DNA of 64,000 nucleotides from Nitrosomonas ureae (GTDB taxonomy: Bacteria > Pseudomonadota > Gammaproteobacteria > Burkholderiales > Nitrosomonadaceae): positions 2,976,001 through 3,040,000 of the forward strand of contig NZ_CP013341.1 of NCBI RefSeq assembly GCF_001455205.1, given 5' to 3'. Of the stretch, positions 28,178-37,373 are shown one piece after another. Position 1 is the stretch's first letter, and each line of letters begins with the position of its first letter. Made by a program: the position numbers and the translations under genes. Under the pieces are notes generated by a model. That model saw only the letters and a list, made by a program, of their open reading frames with translations. It did no database searches and was not told the DNA's origin.

Positions 28178-30283
28178 ATGCCAGAAGCGGATTTTCTTTT
28201 CTCAGAAACATCGAAGTATCTTAAACCAGAAGATATTATTCAACTCAAAAATGCTTATTCATTCGGTTTAGGTGCTCACTCAGGACAATTCCGCAAGTCC
28301 GGGGAACCTTACATTTCTCATCCTGTAGCCGTCGCGAGAATTTTAAGCAAGTTACATCTCGACGCCCCTACGCTGACAGCGGCCCTATTGCATGATGTTG
28401 TAGAAGATACCGATATCTCCAAAGCGGAAATCAGCGAAAGATTCGGTGAACCAGTTGCGGAACTGGTTGACGGTGTTTCCAAACTTGCAAAAATTCAATT
28501 CCAAACACAAGAAGAAGCTCAGGCTGAAAATTTTCGCAAAATGCTGCTGGCTATGGCGCGGGATGTCCGTGTCATTCTGATAAAGCTGGCAGACCGCTTG
28601 CACAATATGCAGACGCTGGAAGTCATGCTCCCGGCAAAGCAACGCAGCATCGCCCGTGAAACACTGGAAATTTATGCGCCTATCGCCCACCGGTTAGGGC
28701 TTAACAATATCTACCAGGAACTACAGGAACTGGGTTTTAAATATTCCTACCCCATGCGCTATAAAGTACTGGTAAAAGCGACCAAAGCAGCGCGTGGCAA
28801 TCGCCGTGAAGTTGTTGGAAAAATTCTGGAAACCATTTCGCTAAAACTAAAAGAAGCGCATTTGGAAACCGAAGTGACCGGACGCGAGAAACATCTGTAC
28901 AGCATTTATAACAAGATGGTAGAGAAACATTTATCATTCTCTGAAGTACTTGATATCTACGGTTTCCGTGTAATCGTCAAAGACATTCCCTCATGTTATA
29001 TTGCGTTAGGAATGCTGCACAGCCTGTACAAGCCAATTCCAGGAAAATTCAAAGACTATATAGCGATTCCCAAAAATAACGATTACCAATCCTTGCATAG
29101 CACATTACTGGGTCCATTCGGCATCCCCATCGAAATACAAATTCGCACGGCTGAAATGCATCGAATTGCTGAAAATGGGGTAGCTTCCCATTGGCTCTAT
29201 AAAAATCTGGATGGAAATTTTGATGAACTACATTTAAAAACCAGCCAGTGGCTGCAAAATTTAATGGAAACATTGAGCAGCTCAACGGATTCATCCGAGT
29301 TTCTGGAACATCTTAAAATCGATTTATTCCCTAGCGATGTCTTTGTTTTCACTCCACAAGGTAAGATATTGACGCTACCACGGGGATCAACCGCCGTCGA
29401 CTTTGCCTATGCGGTTCATTCCGATGTCGGAAATTGCTGCGTTGCCGCCAAAATTAATGGTGAAAATGCGCCATTACGCACAAAACTAAAAAGTGGAGAT
29501 CGCATAGAAATCGTTACAGCGCCGTATGCCAAGCCCAACCCATCCTGGCTCGGCTATGTCGCAACCGGTAGAGCACGTTCCCATATTCGCCATTTTCTCA
29601 AGACAATTCAATACGATGAATCGATTAAATTAGGTGAGCGCATGTTAAATCAGGCGCTAACTTCATTTAATATCGATCCGGATTCTATTACCGCGATACA
29701 GTGGGATAAGTTAGTGCGCGATAGCGGTGTCAAATCCAGGGAAGAATTATTTACGGAAATGGCTCTGGGCAAACAGCTTCCGGCTATTGTAGCGAAGCGG
29801 CTGACAACGCCGGCAGAATCCGTTTCCCATGAAAAAGCGGCTACTCCTATTACCATCATGGGAACTGAAGGTCTGGCGGTCCAATTTGCCAAATGTTGCC
29901 GCCCGATACCGGGAGACGCCATCGTCGGCCTCATCAAAAAAGATTCCGGCCTGATTATTCACATGCTGAATTGCGGTAATATCTCACACAGCGCCAAAAG
30001 TCAGGAAAATTGTCTGAACGTCACCTGGGGAAAAGATATCACTCGCACTTTTGAAGCCGCGATTAAAATCGTCGCGGTCAATAAACAAGGCGTATTAGCG
30101 CGGGTTGCCGCTGAAATAGCCAAAGCCGATTCAAATATTGACGATATTGTCATGGAAAGTGAAAGTAATTACATGCACATGCGCTTCGTTCTGCAAGTTA
30201 ACAATAGACTTCATCTCTCACAAGTTATTCGCGGCCTCAGACACCTTCGCGAAATTTCCACCATTAGCCGCATAGAAGATTAA
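28178..30283 (+). CDS. spoT: Bifunctional (p)ppGpp synthetase/hydrolase
   Basis: A 701-residue long RSH enzyme. The HD hydrolase domain includes HDVVEDT at 72-78, so the hydrolase site is intact. The synthetase domain includes the GREKHLYSIYNKM and DIYGFRVIVKD segments. A TGS domain starts near 387 (DVFVFTPQGKILTLPRGSTAVDFAY), followed by a helical and zinc-finger-like part with KCCRPIPGD, and a C-terminal ACT domain. Position after rpoZ and the intact HD site support SpoT rather than RelA. It balances ppGpp, which acts with DksA and omega, both also encoded in this window. Confidence 0.95.
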   Translation: MPEADFLFSETSKYLKPEDIIQLKNAYSFGLGAHSGQFRKSGEPYISHPVAVARILSKLHLDAPTLTAALLHDVVEDTDISKAEISERFGEPVAELVDGVSKLAKIQFQTQEEAQAENFRKMLLAMARDVRVILIKLADRLHNMQTLEVMLPAKQRSIARETLEIYAPIAHRLGLNNIYQELQELGFKYSYPMRYKVLVKATKAARGNRREVVGKILETISLKLKEAHLETEVTGREKHLYSIYNKMVEKHLSFSEVLDIYGFRVIVKDIPSCYIALGMLHSLYKPIPGKFKDYIAIPKNNDYQSLHSTLLGPFGIPIEIQIRTAEMHRIAENGVASHWLYKNLDGNFDELHLKTSQWLQNLMETLSSSTDSSEFLEHLKIDLFPSDVFVFTPQGKILTLPRGSTAVDFAYAVHSDVGNCCVAAKINGENAPLRTKLKSGDRIEIVTAPYAKPNPSWLGYVATGRARSHIRHFLKTIQYDESIKLGERMLNQALTSFNIDPDSITAIQWDKLVRDSGVKSREELFTEMALGKQLPAIVAKRLTTPAESVSHEKAATPITIMGTEGLAVQFAKCCRPIPGDAIVGLIKKDSGLIIHMLNCGNISHSAKSQENCLNVTWGKDITRTFEAAIKIVAVNKQGVLARVAAEIAKADSNIDDIVMESESNYMHMRFVLQVNNRLHLSQVIRGLRHLREISTISRIED

Positions 30284-30341
30284 GATCGCTTCTTAACCCT
30301 TGATACCCAGTCGCATCCTACTGAATCAGCACATAAATGAA

Positions 30342-30366
30342 GCGGGTTTACACATCCGCCTTTTTT
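30342..30366 (+). terminator. Rho-independent terminator of spoT
   Basis: Six-base stem GCGGGT / ATCCGC with a six-base loop, followed by six T. It lies 59 bases after the spoT stop. Confidence 0.75.
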
Positions 30367-30574
30367 CCGGATTGATACAACGCATCAATCTTCTCAACTT
30401 CACCCGCACAAAATTAATCAAATCCGAATGAAAAAATGAGTCCCAGACCGCAAACGATAATTTTCAATTTATGCGCTCTCAGTAGTGTCCGGCAATTTAG
30501 TTGAATAGATTCAGTTGGTTGTTGTTATGGTGAGTGATCATTTGCATCTCAGTATTTTTAAGTAATTGATCTAG

Positions 30575-31855
30575 AAGATTCCTGCACAACCTCGCCTGGC
30601 AGTGCAATAACCAACTAAAATAGAGGGAGTTAAAAGACAGCTGGAGCAAAAGATGCAGATGAGTTTTGGAACACTGGAATTAGCAGAGCGATTGAATCGA
30701 GATAATGTTCTGTTGAAGATTGAAGGCCTAATTGAGTGGGAGGAATTACGTCCGAAACTTACGGGTTTATACAAGCGCGAGTTATCGCATGGTGGAGGCC
30801 AAGAGCCGTTTGATGGGTTGTTGATGTTCAAAGCGATCCTGCTAGGTCAGTGGCATAGTTTATCGGACGCTGCGTTGGAGCAAGCACTGTGTGTACGCAT
30901 TGATTTTCTGCAATTTTGCGGACTGTCCTTGTCGGATGCGATACCGGATGAAACCACTTTGTGCCGGTTTCGTAACCGGCTAATAACCAACGACCGGCTA
31001 GATGATCTGCTGGCCACTATTAATGAACAGCTTCAATCCCACGGATTGATGATCAAGGGTGCGACAGGAGCGGTCATTGATGCCACGCTGATTGAGTCAG
31101 CGGCACGCCCTAAAAAGACCATCACACTGGAAGTGGATGCCGAAGAAGGTAAGGTTGTTCAGTTTGAAGATGGCAGTCAACCTGGAATCAACTGTATCGA
31201 AGAACAAAGCGCGGATCCGGATGCGACCTGGCTAAAGAAAGGCAAGAAGTCACAGTTTGGCTACCGCAGTTACCTGGTGGTGGACGCACAAGACGGCTAT
31301 GTGCGCGGGGTTCACACCGCCCCTGCCAACCAGAGCGAAATGATGCATTTCGAAGCCGCTATCGATGGTGCGCATATCGAGGCGAATCGGGTGTATGCCG
31401 ACAAGGGATCCGCCAGCAATGCCAATCGGCAATTTCTAAGAAAGCAAAAGATCAAGAGCGCAATCATGCATCGTGCGTACAAGAATAAACCCCTCTCGTC
31501 ACGCCAGAAGCTGGCGAATCAATTGATCAGTAAAAAACGCTATATTGTCGAACAGTGTTTCGGCACAATCAAACGCTTATTCAGAATGGGACGCGCCAGC
31601 TACTTCGGTACGACAAAAGTCAACGCCCAAGTCATACTGAAAAGTATCTGCATGAATCTAAAGAAAGCAGCCAACAAAATCTTCGTAGACCAACCATTAA
31701 GGGGAGCGATCCGTCCAAATATTACATAAGGGGGAAAAATTCACCTAAAAAAAGGAAAAAACTCCACTTTCTATTAAAATGACGTGCAACAAGTGTCACT
31801 TGGAAAATTTTCTCTGTCGCTACAGCAAAATTCTTGCGGTTGTGCAGAGGTCTTT
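30575..31855 (+). mobile_element. IS5-family insertion sequence, copy 2 (nested)
   Basis: A 1281-bp element, inverted relative to copy 1. It is flanked by CTAG at 30571-30574 and 31856-31859; a five-base reading, TCTAG, is equally possible. Its ends carry the same CTGCACAACC inverted repeats as copy 1. The target is the 3' end of the IS4-family transposase gene, and removal restores that frame, which proves the duplication. Confidence 0.96.
30653..31729 (+). CDS. IS5-family transposase, copy 2
   Basis: A 358-residue DDE transposase, with D143, D250 and E300 as in copy 1 and about eight residue differences from it. Full length and probably active. It is transcribed opposite to the gene it interrupts. 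Confidence 0.93.
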   Translation: MQMSFGTLELAERLNRDNVLLKIEGLIEWEELRPKLTGLYKRELSHGGGQEPFDGLLMFKAILLGQWHSLSDAALEQALCVRIDFLQFCGLSLSDAIPDETTLCRFRNRLITNDRLDDLLATINEQLQSHGLMIKGATGAVIDATLIESAARPKKTITLEVDAEEGKVVQFEDGSQPGINCIEEQSADPDATWLKKGKKSQFGYRSYLVVDAQDGYVRGVHTAPANQSEMMHFEAAIDGAHIEANRVYADKGSASNANRQFLRKQKIKSAIMHRAYKNKPLSSRQKLANQLISKKRYIVEQCFGTIKRLFRMGRASYFGTTKVNAQVILKSICMNLKKAANKIFVDQPLRGAIRPNIT

Positions 31856-33201
31856 CTAGGTTAGTTTTCTCGAAAAGAGTTAGGCTCAGGATTTGTAGGA
31901 TTGTGTAAAGTGAAGTCTCGGTATTGAGTCGCTTTTTTACGATGGCAACCAAGACATAAACCGAGATGGCAATCCATATCTGTGTCTTGACTGCGTTTTC
32001 AGTGGTTCCGTAGAATTGCTTGATACGAAGATGTTGTTTGATCCACTTGAAGAATAGTTCGATCTGCCAGCGACAACGATAAAGCTGAGCGATGGTCAGT
32101 GCAGGTAAATCGAAGTTGTTGGTTAGAAATACCAGATGCTTGTCGTGTTCGGCATCATAGAACTTAATACGTCGTAGGTGCTGCGGGTAATCCTTGCTGG
32201 CCTTCGTAGCGGTCAATGCAATGGTCTGATCGCATCGCAGTCCCGTGGATTTGTCCACTGAGTGAGAGTAGACACGGCGAAAAAGGAGACTGGATTTAGC
32301 GCGCGTTACAAAAAATGCTTGTGCTTGATGCATAGTGAACCAGCGAGCAAAGTCGGTAAAGCCCCGATCCATGATGTAAAAGCTGCCAGCTTCGGGGATC
32401 AGGAAATCGAGCACATTGACTTCGTGCATCTTGCCGTCGCTGATATGGATGAACGTTGGAATGTTGCCGCGTAGATCAAGCAGTGTATGCATCTTGACGG
32501 CAGCTTTGGTCTGACGAAAGCGCGCCCATGGAAAGACGCTCAAACACAGATCGATGGTCGTGGTATCGAGTGCATAGACTGTCTGTTCCAACTCCACCGC
32601 TAAGCTATCGCTGGAGTAAAGCTTTCTGGCGATCTGGATCAAGCTCATCGCGAAATCCATGTAGATGCGACAATCGCGCTGCTCGTTGGCATCGGCCAAC
32701 GTACTCTTGGCGATGTTGCCTCGTATGCCCAAGTGATAAAGCTTAGCTTGGTGAGCGCGCAGACAGGTTTCGATGTCGCGCAGACTCTCGCGGTAAGTCA
32801 GCTGCGCGAAAGCCATGCAAAGAAATTGATCGAGATGCGAAAGAGTCTTGGTGGGATATTTGGAAGGGTAACGCTGTACACAGCGGCGGAATGTGTGAAG
32901 GGGCAAGTAATCCATGAGTTGTGCGAATACCAATTTGCCTGAATGCATGATAAGAAGCCACGTAGGGAAACCTCCAGTTTCGCAAAAAATTCACTTTCAA
33001 ATCGGTGACACCCCCAAACATACCATTTCATTCTACAGATCAATCTGTTATACAATCATCTTGGGTAAATTGCCGGACACTACTGATGCGCTCTAATTGT
33101 TAATGCAGAATATTTTCAAAATGCATATTTTTTCTGCGTGTGATCTTTATCAACGATAATGGTCACCCCGGCTTAATTTTCCCATCAAAGGCTATCAGCA
33201 C

Positions 33202-34551
33202 ATGCAAAACGAATCCCAAGAAAAATCCAGGTGCGCGGTTGTAGCGGCTGTACAGCTCTCCAGCGTGACCGACGCGGAGTTCGAAGCCTCGCTGACCGAA
33301 TTATGCGAACTGGCAAAAACACTGGGGTTTAAAGTCGTGCATAGATTTATGCAGAAACGCTCCGGTTTTGACGCAGCAGCATATTTAGGAGCCGGGAAAC
33401 GTCAGGAAATTCGCGAGTTTGTAAACAACGAGCTTGATGGCGATGGGCAGGAAGCACCGCAAAATGCCAAACCTGATGCGAAGGCTATTGACGTTATTCT
33501 GGTCGACCACGAGATTTCGCCGTCACAAGCACGCAATCTGGAAAAAGAAACCGGTTGCGAGGTGATGGATCGTACGATGGTCATCCTGGAGATTTTTCAT
33601 CGCAATGCACGTTCCCCCGCTGCACGTGCCCAGGTGGAAATCGCCCGCCTCAGCTACATGGCGCCGCGTCTGCGCGAAATGGCCAAGCTCGCGGGACCAC
33701 AAGGTCGGCAACGCAGCGGCACCGGCGGACGAGGTGCCGGAGAATCGCACACTGAATTGGATCGACGCAAGATTCGCGATCGCATTGCAGAATTGCAATT
33801 GGAAATCGTCGCGATGGATGCTGAACGCCAGATCCAGCGCGCACGTCGGCTGGAACGACGGGGAAACGCCAGCATAGCGCTCGTCGGCTACACCAATGCT
33901 GGAAAATCCACCTTGATGCGCGCACTCACCGGCAGCGAAGTACTGGTGGCCAATAAACTTTTCGCCACGCTCGATACCACCGTGCGCACCCTTCACCCCG
34001 AGAGCGTGCCGCGCGTGCTCGTCAGCGATACGGTCGGATTCATCAAGAATCTGCCGCACGGCCTCGTCGCATCGTTCAAATCAACGCTCGACGAGGCGCT
34101 GGATGCATCACTGTTGCTTCACGTCATTGATGCAAGCGACCCCGGCTATGAACGTCAACTTGAAGTCACCAACAAAGTGCTTGAAGAAATTGCTGCACAG
34201 GATATCCCGCGCATCCGTATTTTTAACAAGATCGATCATGTCGGCGATGCCGCAGCACAAGCTGAATGTGAAGCCGTGCTCAAAACCCTGTACCCGGCTT
34301 GCATCGTGATGAGCGCACGCCGCCCTGACGATGTCGCTAACTTACACCAGCAAATCGTCGCATTCTTCCAACAAGATCTCGTGGAAGACGAGCTTTTCTT
34401 GCCTTGGACAGCGCAGCAATTGCGTAGCCAAATCTACGCCAACTGTAAAGTGCTGGAAGAACGTGCAGATGGTGAAGGCGCTTTCTTCCGGATTCTCGGC
34501 GAATCCGACATTGTGAAAAGTTTGCGCGAACGATTCGAACAAGTGCGATGA
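33202..34551 (+). CDS. hflX: GTPase HflX
   Basis: A 449-residue ribosome-associated GTPase. The N-terminal HflX domain contains the Gly-rich loop (GPQGRQRSGTGGRGAGE) typical of the family. The G domain has GYTNAGKST (G1), SDTVGFIKNLPHGLV (G3, DTVG) and FNKID (G4), and a C-terminal domain follows. HflX splits stalled or heat-damaged 70S ribosomes. In many proteobacteria it follows hfq, but here an insertion element lies upstream and no hfq is seen. The gene is visibly more GC-rich than both neighbours. AAGG is about eleven bases before the ATG. Confidence 0.94.
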   Translation: MQNESQEKSRCAVVAAVQLSSVTDAEFEASLTELCELAKTLGFKVVHRFMQKRSGFDAAAYLGAGKRQEIREFVNNELDGDGQEAPQNAKPDAKAIDVILVDHEISPSQARNLEKETGCEVMDRTMVILEIFHRNARSPAARAQVEIARLSYMAPRLREMAKLAGPQGRQRSGTGGRGAGESHTELDRRKIRDRIAELQLEIVAMDAERQIQRARRLERRGNASIALVGYTNAGKSTLMRALTGSEVLVANKLFATLDTTVRTLHPESVPRVLVSDTVGFIKNLPHGLVASFKSTLDEALDASLLLHVIDASDPGYERQLEVTNKVLEEIAAQDIPRIRIFNKIDHVGDAAAQAECEAVLKTLYPACIVMSARRPDDVANLHQQIVAFFQQDLVEDELFLPWTAQQLRSQIYANCKVLEERADGEGAFFRILGESDIVKSLRERFEQVR

Positions 34552-34644
34552 CACGTCAGGTGATGTAGCAATCAAAATAACGAATTTCTTGTTCTAGAGC
34601 CTTCTAATTTTTGATGGTTTCTTGCTTTATTTTATTGCCTATAA

Positions 34645-35244
34645 TCAGAAAAATTCTGTACACCGAATTGTGTCATTATTGCGTACACAAAATTTCATGG
34701 GGGACTCCGCAGTATTTGCATCTTTAGGAGAAAATCGTGTTTTTTGTTTCTTTCCTCTGTGTGTTGCATTTTTTGAATCAGTATGAAATACAATATACCG
34801 TTCTCTTTTAATCTCTAGTTTTATATTACAGAATAAATCTACTAAATATAAAACATAGCCCATAAAAGCTTGAGTGCTCTTAAATTGCCCTGCAAATCCT
34901 GATGGATTATCTGATTTAAGCTCAATATAGAATAACTCACAACCAGCTGAAACTTTTCTAATTAATACTGCATCACAAGCACGATTTTGATCAAATTTAC
35001 CATCTTGCTTGAATAAGGGGGACATACAAGCGTATCTACCAAGTTTACGACCCTCATTATCAAAGTTACGACCTTTATCAGTTGCTAGCAATAACATTCC
35101 TGGAGTCAGTTCGGATAAACATAATTTTTTTAACTTTGCTTCATTTTTTTCTTCAATGTAAGCATGTGCTTCAAAATAGCCATCGGAATGCACACAACTC
35201 AATAGAGCTTTCAAAGCTTCTATGCCATCATCAATTAAGGCCAT
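34645..35244 (-). CDS. Putative PD-(D/E)XK nuclease-like partner of an ABC ATPase
   Basis: A 199-residue protein of no family that I can name. I start it at ATG 35244, which has AGGAAG nine bases upstream and overlaps the end of the ATPase gene by 14 bases; an upstream ATG at 35268 lacks a ribosome-binding site. The central segment runs CDAVLI (D91), then FYIELKSD (E108, K110): an acidic residue on one strand and ExK on the next, separated by 16 residues, with Q120 downstream. This is the core pattern of PD-(D/E)XK nucleases. The C terminus is basic (HRGKKQKTR). Tight translational coupling suggests a complex with the ATPase. The nuclease role is inferred from the motif only. Confidence 0.65.
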   Translation of the reverse strand: MALIDDGIEALKALLSCVHSDGYFEAHAYIEEKNEAKLKKLCLSELTPGMLLLATDKGRNFDNEGRKLGRYACMSPLFKQDGKFDQNRACDAVLIRKVSAGCELFYIELKSDNPSGFAGQFKSTQAFMGYVLYLVDLFCNIKLEIKRERYIVFHTDSKNATHRGKKQKTRFSPKDANTAESPMKFCVRNNDTIRCTEFF

Positions 35245-36634
35245 AATAAATTGCTTCCTGAATAGCATTCATATCATCTATTGTTTCATCAAAGCTCATT
35301 GCTTCAATACCTAAAGTTGTATTTATTTCTGCTTTGATTAATGTTTTTGCTTTACTTTTTCTTTTATATCCAGGACGTAATATACTGTCATCGCGTGCCA
35401 TATAAAGTGATACACGTTTGGGATCTAATTTATCCTCTAAAAGATAGTCCGCAAGTTTTTCACGAATAGATTGAAGTTTTGGTGATTCTTGATTCAGCAT
35501 AATCAATGTATTGAATTCTTTGACTATATAATCGCTGTGTGTTGTTATGAATATTTTTATTCCGTGATTCACAAGAGCAACAATAAAGCGCGCCAACCTT
35601 CGCTGATTAGCTGGATGGAGATTTAATTCCGGCTCATCCAACATCAGCATGTCGCCTTTTTTGGCAAAATGCTTTAGCCAGTACCAAACAATCAATAAAG
35701 ATCGAACAGAGCTCGAAACTTCACCCAAGCCAAGTTTTAAATTTGATCCTTTAGGTTGGAAATAAGTTATTCCTTCTTTATTCGTAACATAGGTACCACC
35801 AACAATTGTCTCAAATCTTCTCAGTAAATCTGGAAATGATCTATATATCTCACCATCTTCAGCGCTACTATTTGGTAATTGATTAATGAACTGAACATTA
35901 TGTCTAACAGGCAGAGCATATTCGGGGCGCCCATAAATTGTGTCAAATAGTTTCTGAGGTGTAATACTATCAGCACCATCCTTGTGTGCTTGACCGAGTA
36001 GATCGACTAAGTTACTAATTGCAAGGTTAAGTTGCTTCTTGAATGTAGTTGCTCCTGTTCGTTCAGTACTTGCTATGAAAACGGTAGGAATGGTTTCCTC
36101 AAGCAGTAATCCAAATAAACGCTCTTCTATAAAATTTTCTAACGAAATAATTGATTGCAACTCACTGGATTGAGGTGCAGCAAGCTCCAATTCAGAAGAA
36201 TGAGCGAGCTTTGTCATAGTAACCAGTAAATTGCCTTTTGCACTACGCAACTCGTTTTTGTATTCTCGATGTTTCCATAATACACCAAGCGGTATATCGA
36301 CTTTTATCGATAATTTGGCAAGAAGCTCACTTTTAGATGCAAGCATTTCGGGAAAATGTTTTATAAATTTCGCAACCGTTTCTTCACAGATTTTATCCCA
36401 TGAATCAGCAATCTTTTTTTGAAGATCAATTTTGGTTACACCATTAACTTTCAGTTCATGGAACTCCTTCTTGAGATTTATATCGATCAAGTGTTTCCAA
36501 CTTGTCAGGAGGCAATAAATTAAATAAGTTACATAAGTCTTACCGGTATTATTCTCGCCACAAATTATTGTAAGATCAGCAAGCTCTATTTTGCCATATT
36601 CTAGTGGACCGAGATTTTCGAATATTAATTTCAT
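35231..36634 (-). CDS. ABC/AAA15-type ATPase of a putative defence module
   Basis: A 467-residue ABC-fold ATPase of the SMC/OLD-like group. Walker A is GENNTGKT (26-33), the ABC signature region is LGLGEVSSSVRS (about 301-312), Walker B is LMLDEPELNLHP (about 330-341) and the switch histidine is in ITTHSDYIV (H366). The long middle insertion (about 50-290) has no recognised coiled coil or TOPRIM, and the end lacks a TOPRIM nuclease, so it is not a plain OLD protein. AAGGAG lies eleven bases before the ATG. It overlaps the downstream nuclease-like gene. Known relatives act with nuclease partners in phage defence or DNA metabolism; that role here is inference. The DNA is clearly AT-rich compared with hflX. 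Confidence 0.85.
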   Translation of the reverse strand: MKLIFENLGPLEYGKIELADLTIICGENNTGKTYVTYLIYCLLTSWKHLIDINLKKEFHELKVNGVTKIDLQKKIADSWDKICEETVAKFIKHFPEMLASKSELLAKLSIKVDIPLGVLWKHREYKNELRSAKGNLLVTMTKLAHSSELELAAPQSSELQSIISLENFIEERLFGLLLEETIPTVFIASTERTGATTFKKQLNLAISNLVDLLGQAHKDGADSITPQKLFDTIYGRPEYALPVRHNVQFINQLPNSSAEDGEIYRSFPDLLRRFETIVGGTYVTNKEGITYFQPKGSNLKLGLGEVSSSVRSLLIVWYWLKHFAKKGDMLMLDEPELNLHPANQRRLARFIVALVNHGIKIFITTHSDYIVKEFNTLIMLNQESPKLQSIREKLADYLLEDKLDPKRVSLYMARDDSILRPGYKRKSKAKTLIKAEINTTLGIEAMSFDETIDDMNAIQEAIYYGLN

Positions 36635-36997
36635 TTCTTTTAGAACTCCTTAATCTTATTACACTAAATTAATTACAAGATAAGCTTGACTTACATCGTA
36701 ATTTTTAAATGCAAGATTCTAATCTATAGGCAACAACATCTTTAACATATTAGCGCACTTTCCCCTTAGAGCTTAGATATTATCCAGCTACACTCGAGGC
36801 TAGAAAAGGAACACGACGATTTTCACGAAACACTGAAGAGAAGGGAGAAAGAAAAGAATTCAGCATAGCGTCTGCTGCATCCGCAAGGCAAACTCTGGAA
36901 ATTTGCAGCAATGATTATGACGCGTTTAAGACTCGCCCATCCAAAGATGGAACAGCATCAGATACCGCAGCTGATGCGAAGCAAGTGTTGGGAAAAT
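36635..36997. other. Intergenic region upstream of the ATPase module
   Basis: 363 bases. The left part must hold the module's promoter. A plus-strand frame stays open from 36754 to a stop at 37024-37026 (90 codons) but has no ATG, GTG or TTG start with a ribosome-binding site and overlaps the next minus-strand gene. It may be a decayed remnant; I do not call it a gene. Confidence 0.4.
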
Positions 36998-37279
36998 TCA
37001 ATCGATCAATTCAGGCTTTGATTTAGCTTCCATTTTTTTCTTCCATTCAATCGTGCCATAGGTGCCCAAATACGCCCCGAGGAAAGCGGCTGCGATATAA
37101 ATCTTGTTCTCGACATAATTGGTGACGGTAAATGCGGTAACCAGTATGATCATTGCCGACCAGAACGCGGCAGCATGGGCTCTTCTTTCATCCACATCGA
37201 TAAAATACAGCGTCCAGCAAACATCCGCCACCGCCATTGCAACCATGATGAGAAAGAAAGTAACGAATGAGAATTCCAT
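36998..37279 (-). CDS. Small three-TM membrane protein
   Basis: A 93-residue protein with hydrophobic segments at about 4-26, 36-55 and 60-75, ending in a charged tail (EWKKKMEAKSKPELID). The acidic and aromatic loop VADVCWTLYFIDVDERR lies between the first two helices. It is not recognised beyond a small integral membrane protein. It follows the DapF-like gene on the same strand after 94 bases and may be the last gene of that operon. AAGG is seven bases before the ATG. Confidence 0.65.
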   Translation of the reverse strand: MEFSFVTFFLIMVAMAVADVCWTLYFIDVDERRAHAAAFWSAMIILVTAFTVTNYVENKIYIAAAFLGAYLGTYGTIEWKKKMEAKSKPELID

Positions 37280-37373
37280 ATTCCTGCCTTATGAAAAAAT
37301 TTTCCGGCTTTAACAATGCCGCAGTAATAAAAGCCGTGCCGATCTTTCAACACCAAACGAATGAGCAAACGAT

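Larger units (their letters stand above)
30497..32948 (-). pseudogene. IS4-family transposase gene, split by IS insertion
   Basis: The gene starts at ATG 32948. Joining 32948-31856 to 30570-30497, which removes the nested element and one CTAG copy, restores one frame of exactly 389 codons ending QLNLFN and a stop, the usual C terminus of this family. As it stands, the frame runs from L364 into the end of the nested element and stops at 31722, giving a 408-residue chimera. The catalytic residues D128, D194 and E297 and the YREK signature (Y290, R293, E297, K304) are upstream of the break, so loss of activity is likely but not certain; only the last 24 native residues are replaced. Confidence 0.93.
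30480..33085 (-). mobile_element. IS4-family element interrupted by an IS5-family element
   Basis: Perfect 20-bp terminal inverted repeats CAGTAGTGTCCGGCAATTTA at 30480-30499 and, inverted, at 33066-33085. The element is flanked by a 9-bp target duplication ATGCGCTCT at 30471-30479 and 33086-33094, as known for the IS4 family. Subtracting the nested 1281-bp element and one CTAG leaves a 1321-bp original element, a normal IS4-family length. Both ends are intact, so the nested composite could in principle still move as one unit if transposase is supplied. Confidence 0.95.

Noticed and set aside
16534..31855. A composite transposon formed by the two IS5-family copies
   Set aside because: The enclosed genes are core housekeeping genes in conserved order, each IS has its own, different target duplication, and copy 2 lies inside another IS. 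Two independent insertions explain it.
31722..32948. An intact 408-residue IS4-family transposase
   Set aside because: The last 44 residues come from the end of the nested element; the restored gene has 388 codons and the expected C terminus.
34645..36634. Assignment to Septu, Gabija, PARIS or OLD
   Set aside because: The partner lacks HNH, UvrD-like helicase or TOPRIM features, and the ATPase lacks a TOPRIM domain, so no known system name can be supported by eye.
36754..37026. A 90-codon plus-strand open frame upstream of the ATPase module
   Set aside because: No start codon with a ribosome-binding site, no recognised motif, and overlap with the small membrane-protein gene on the other strand.
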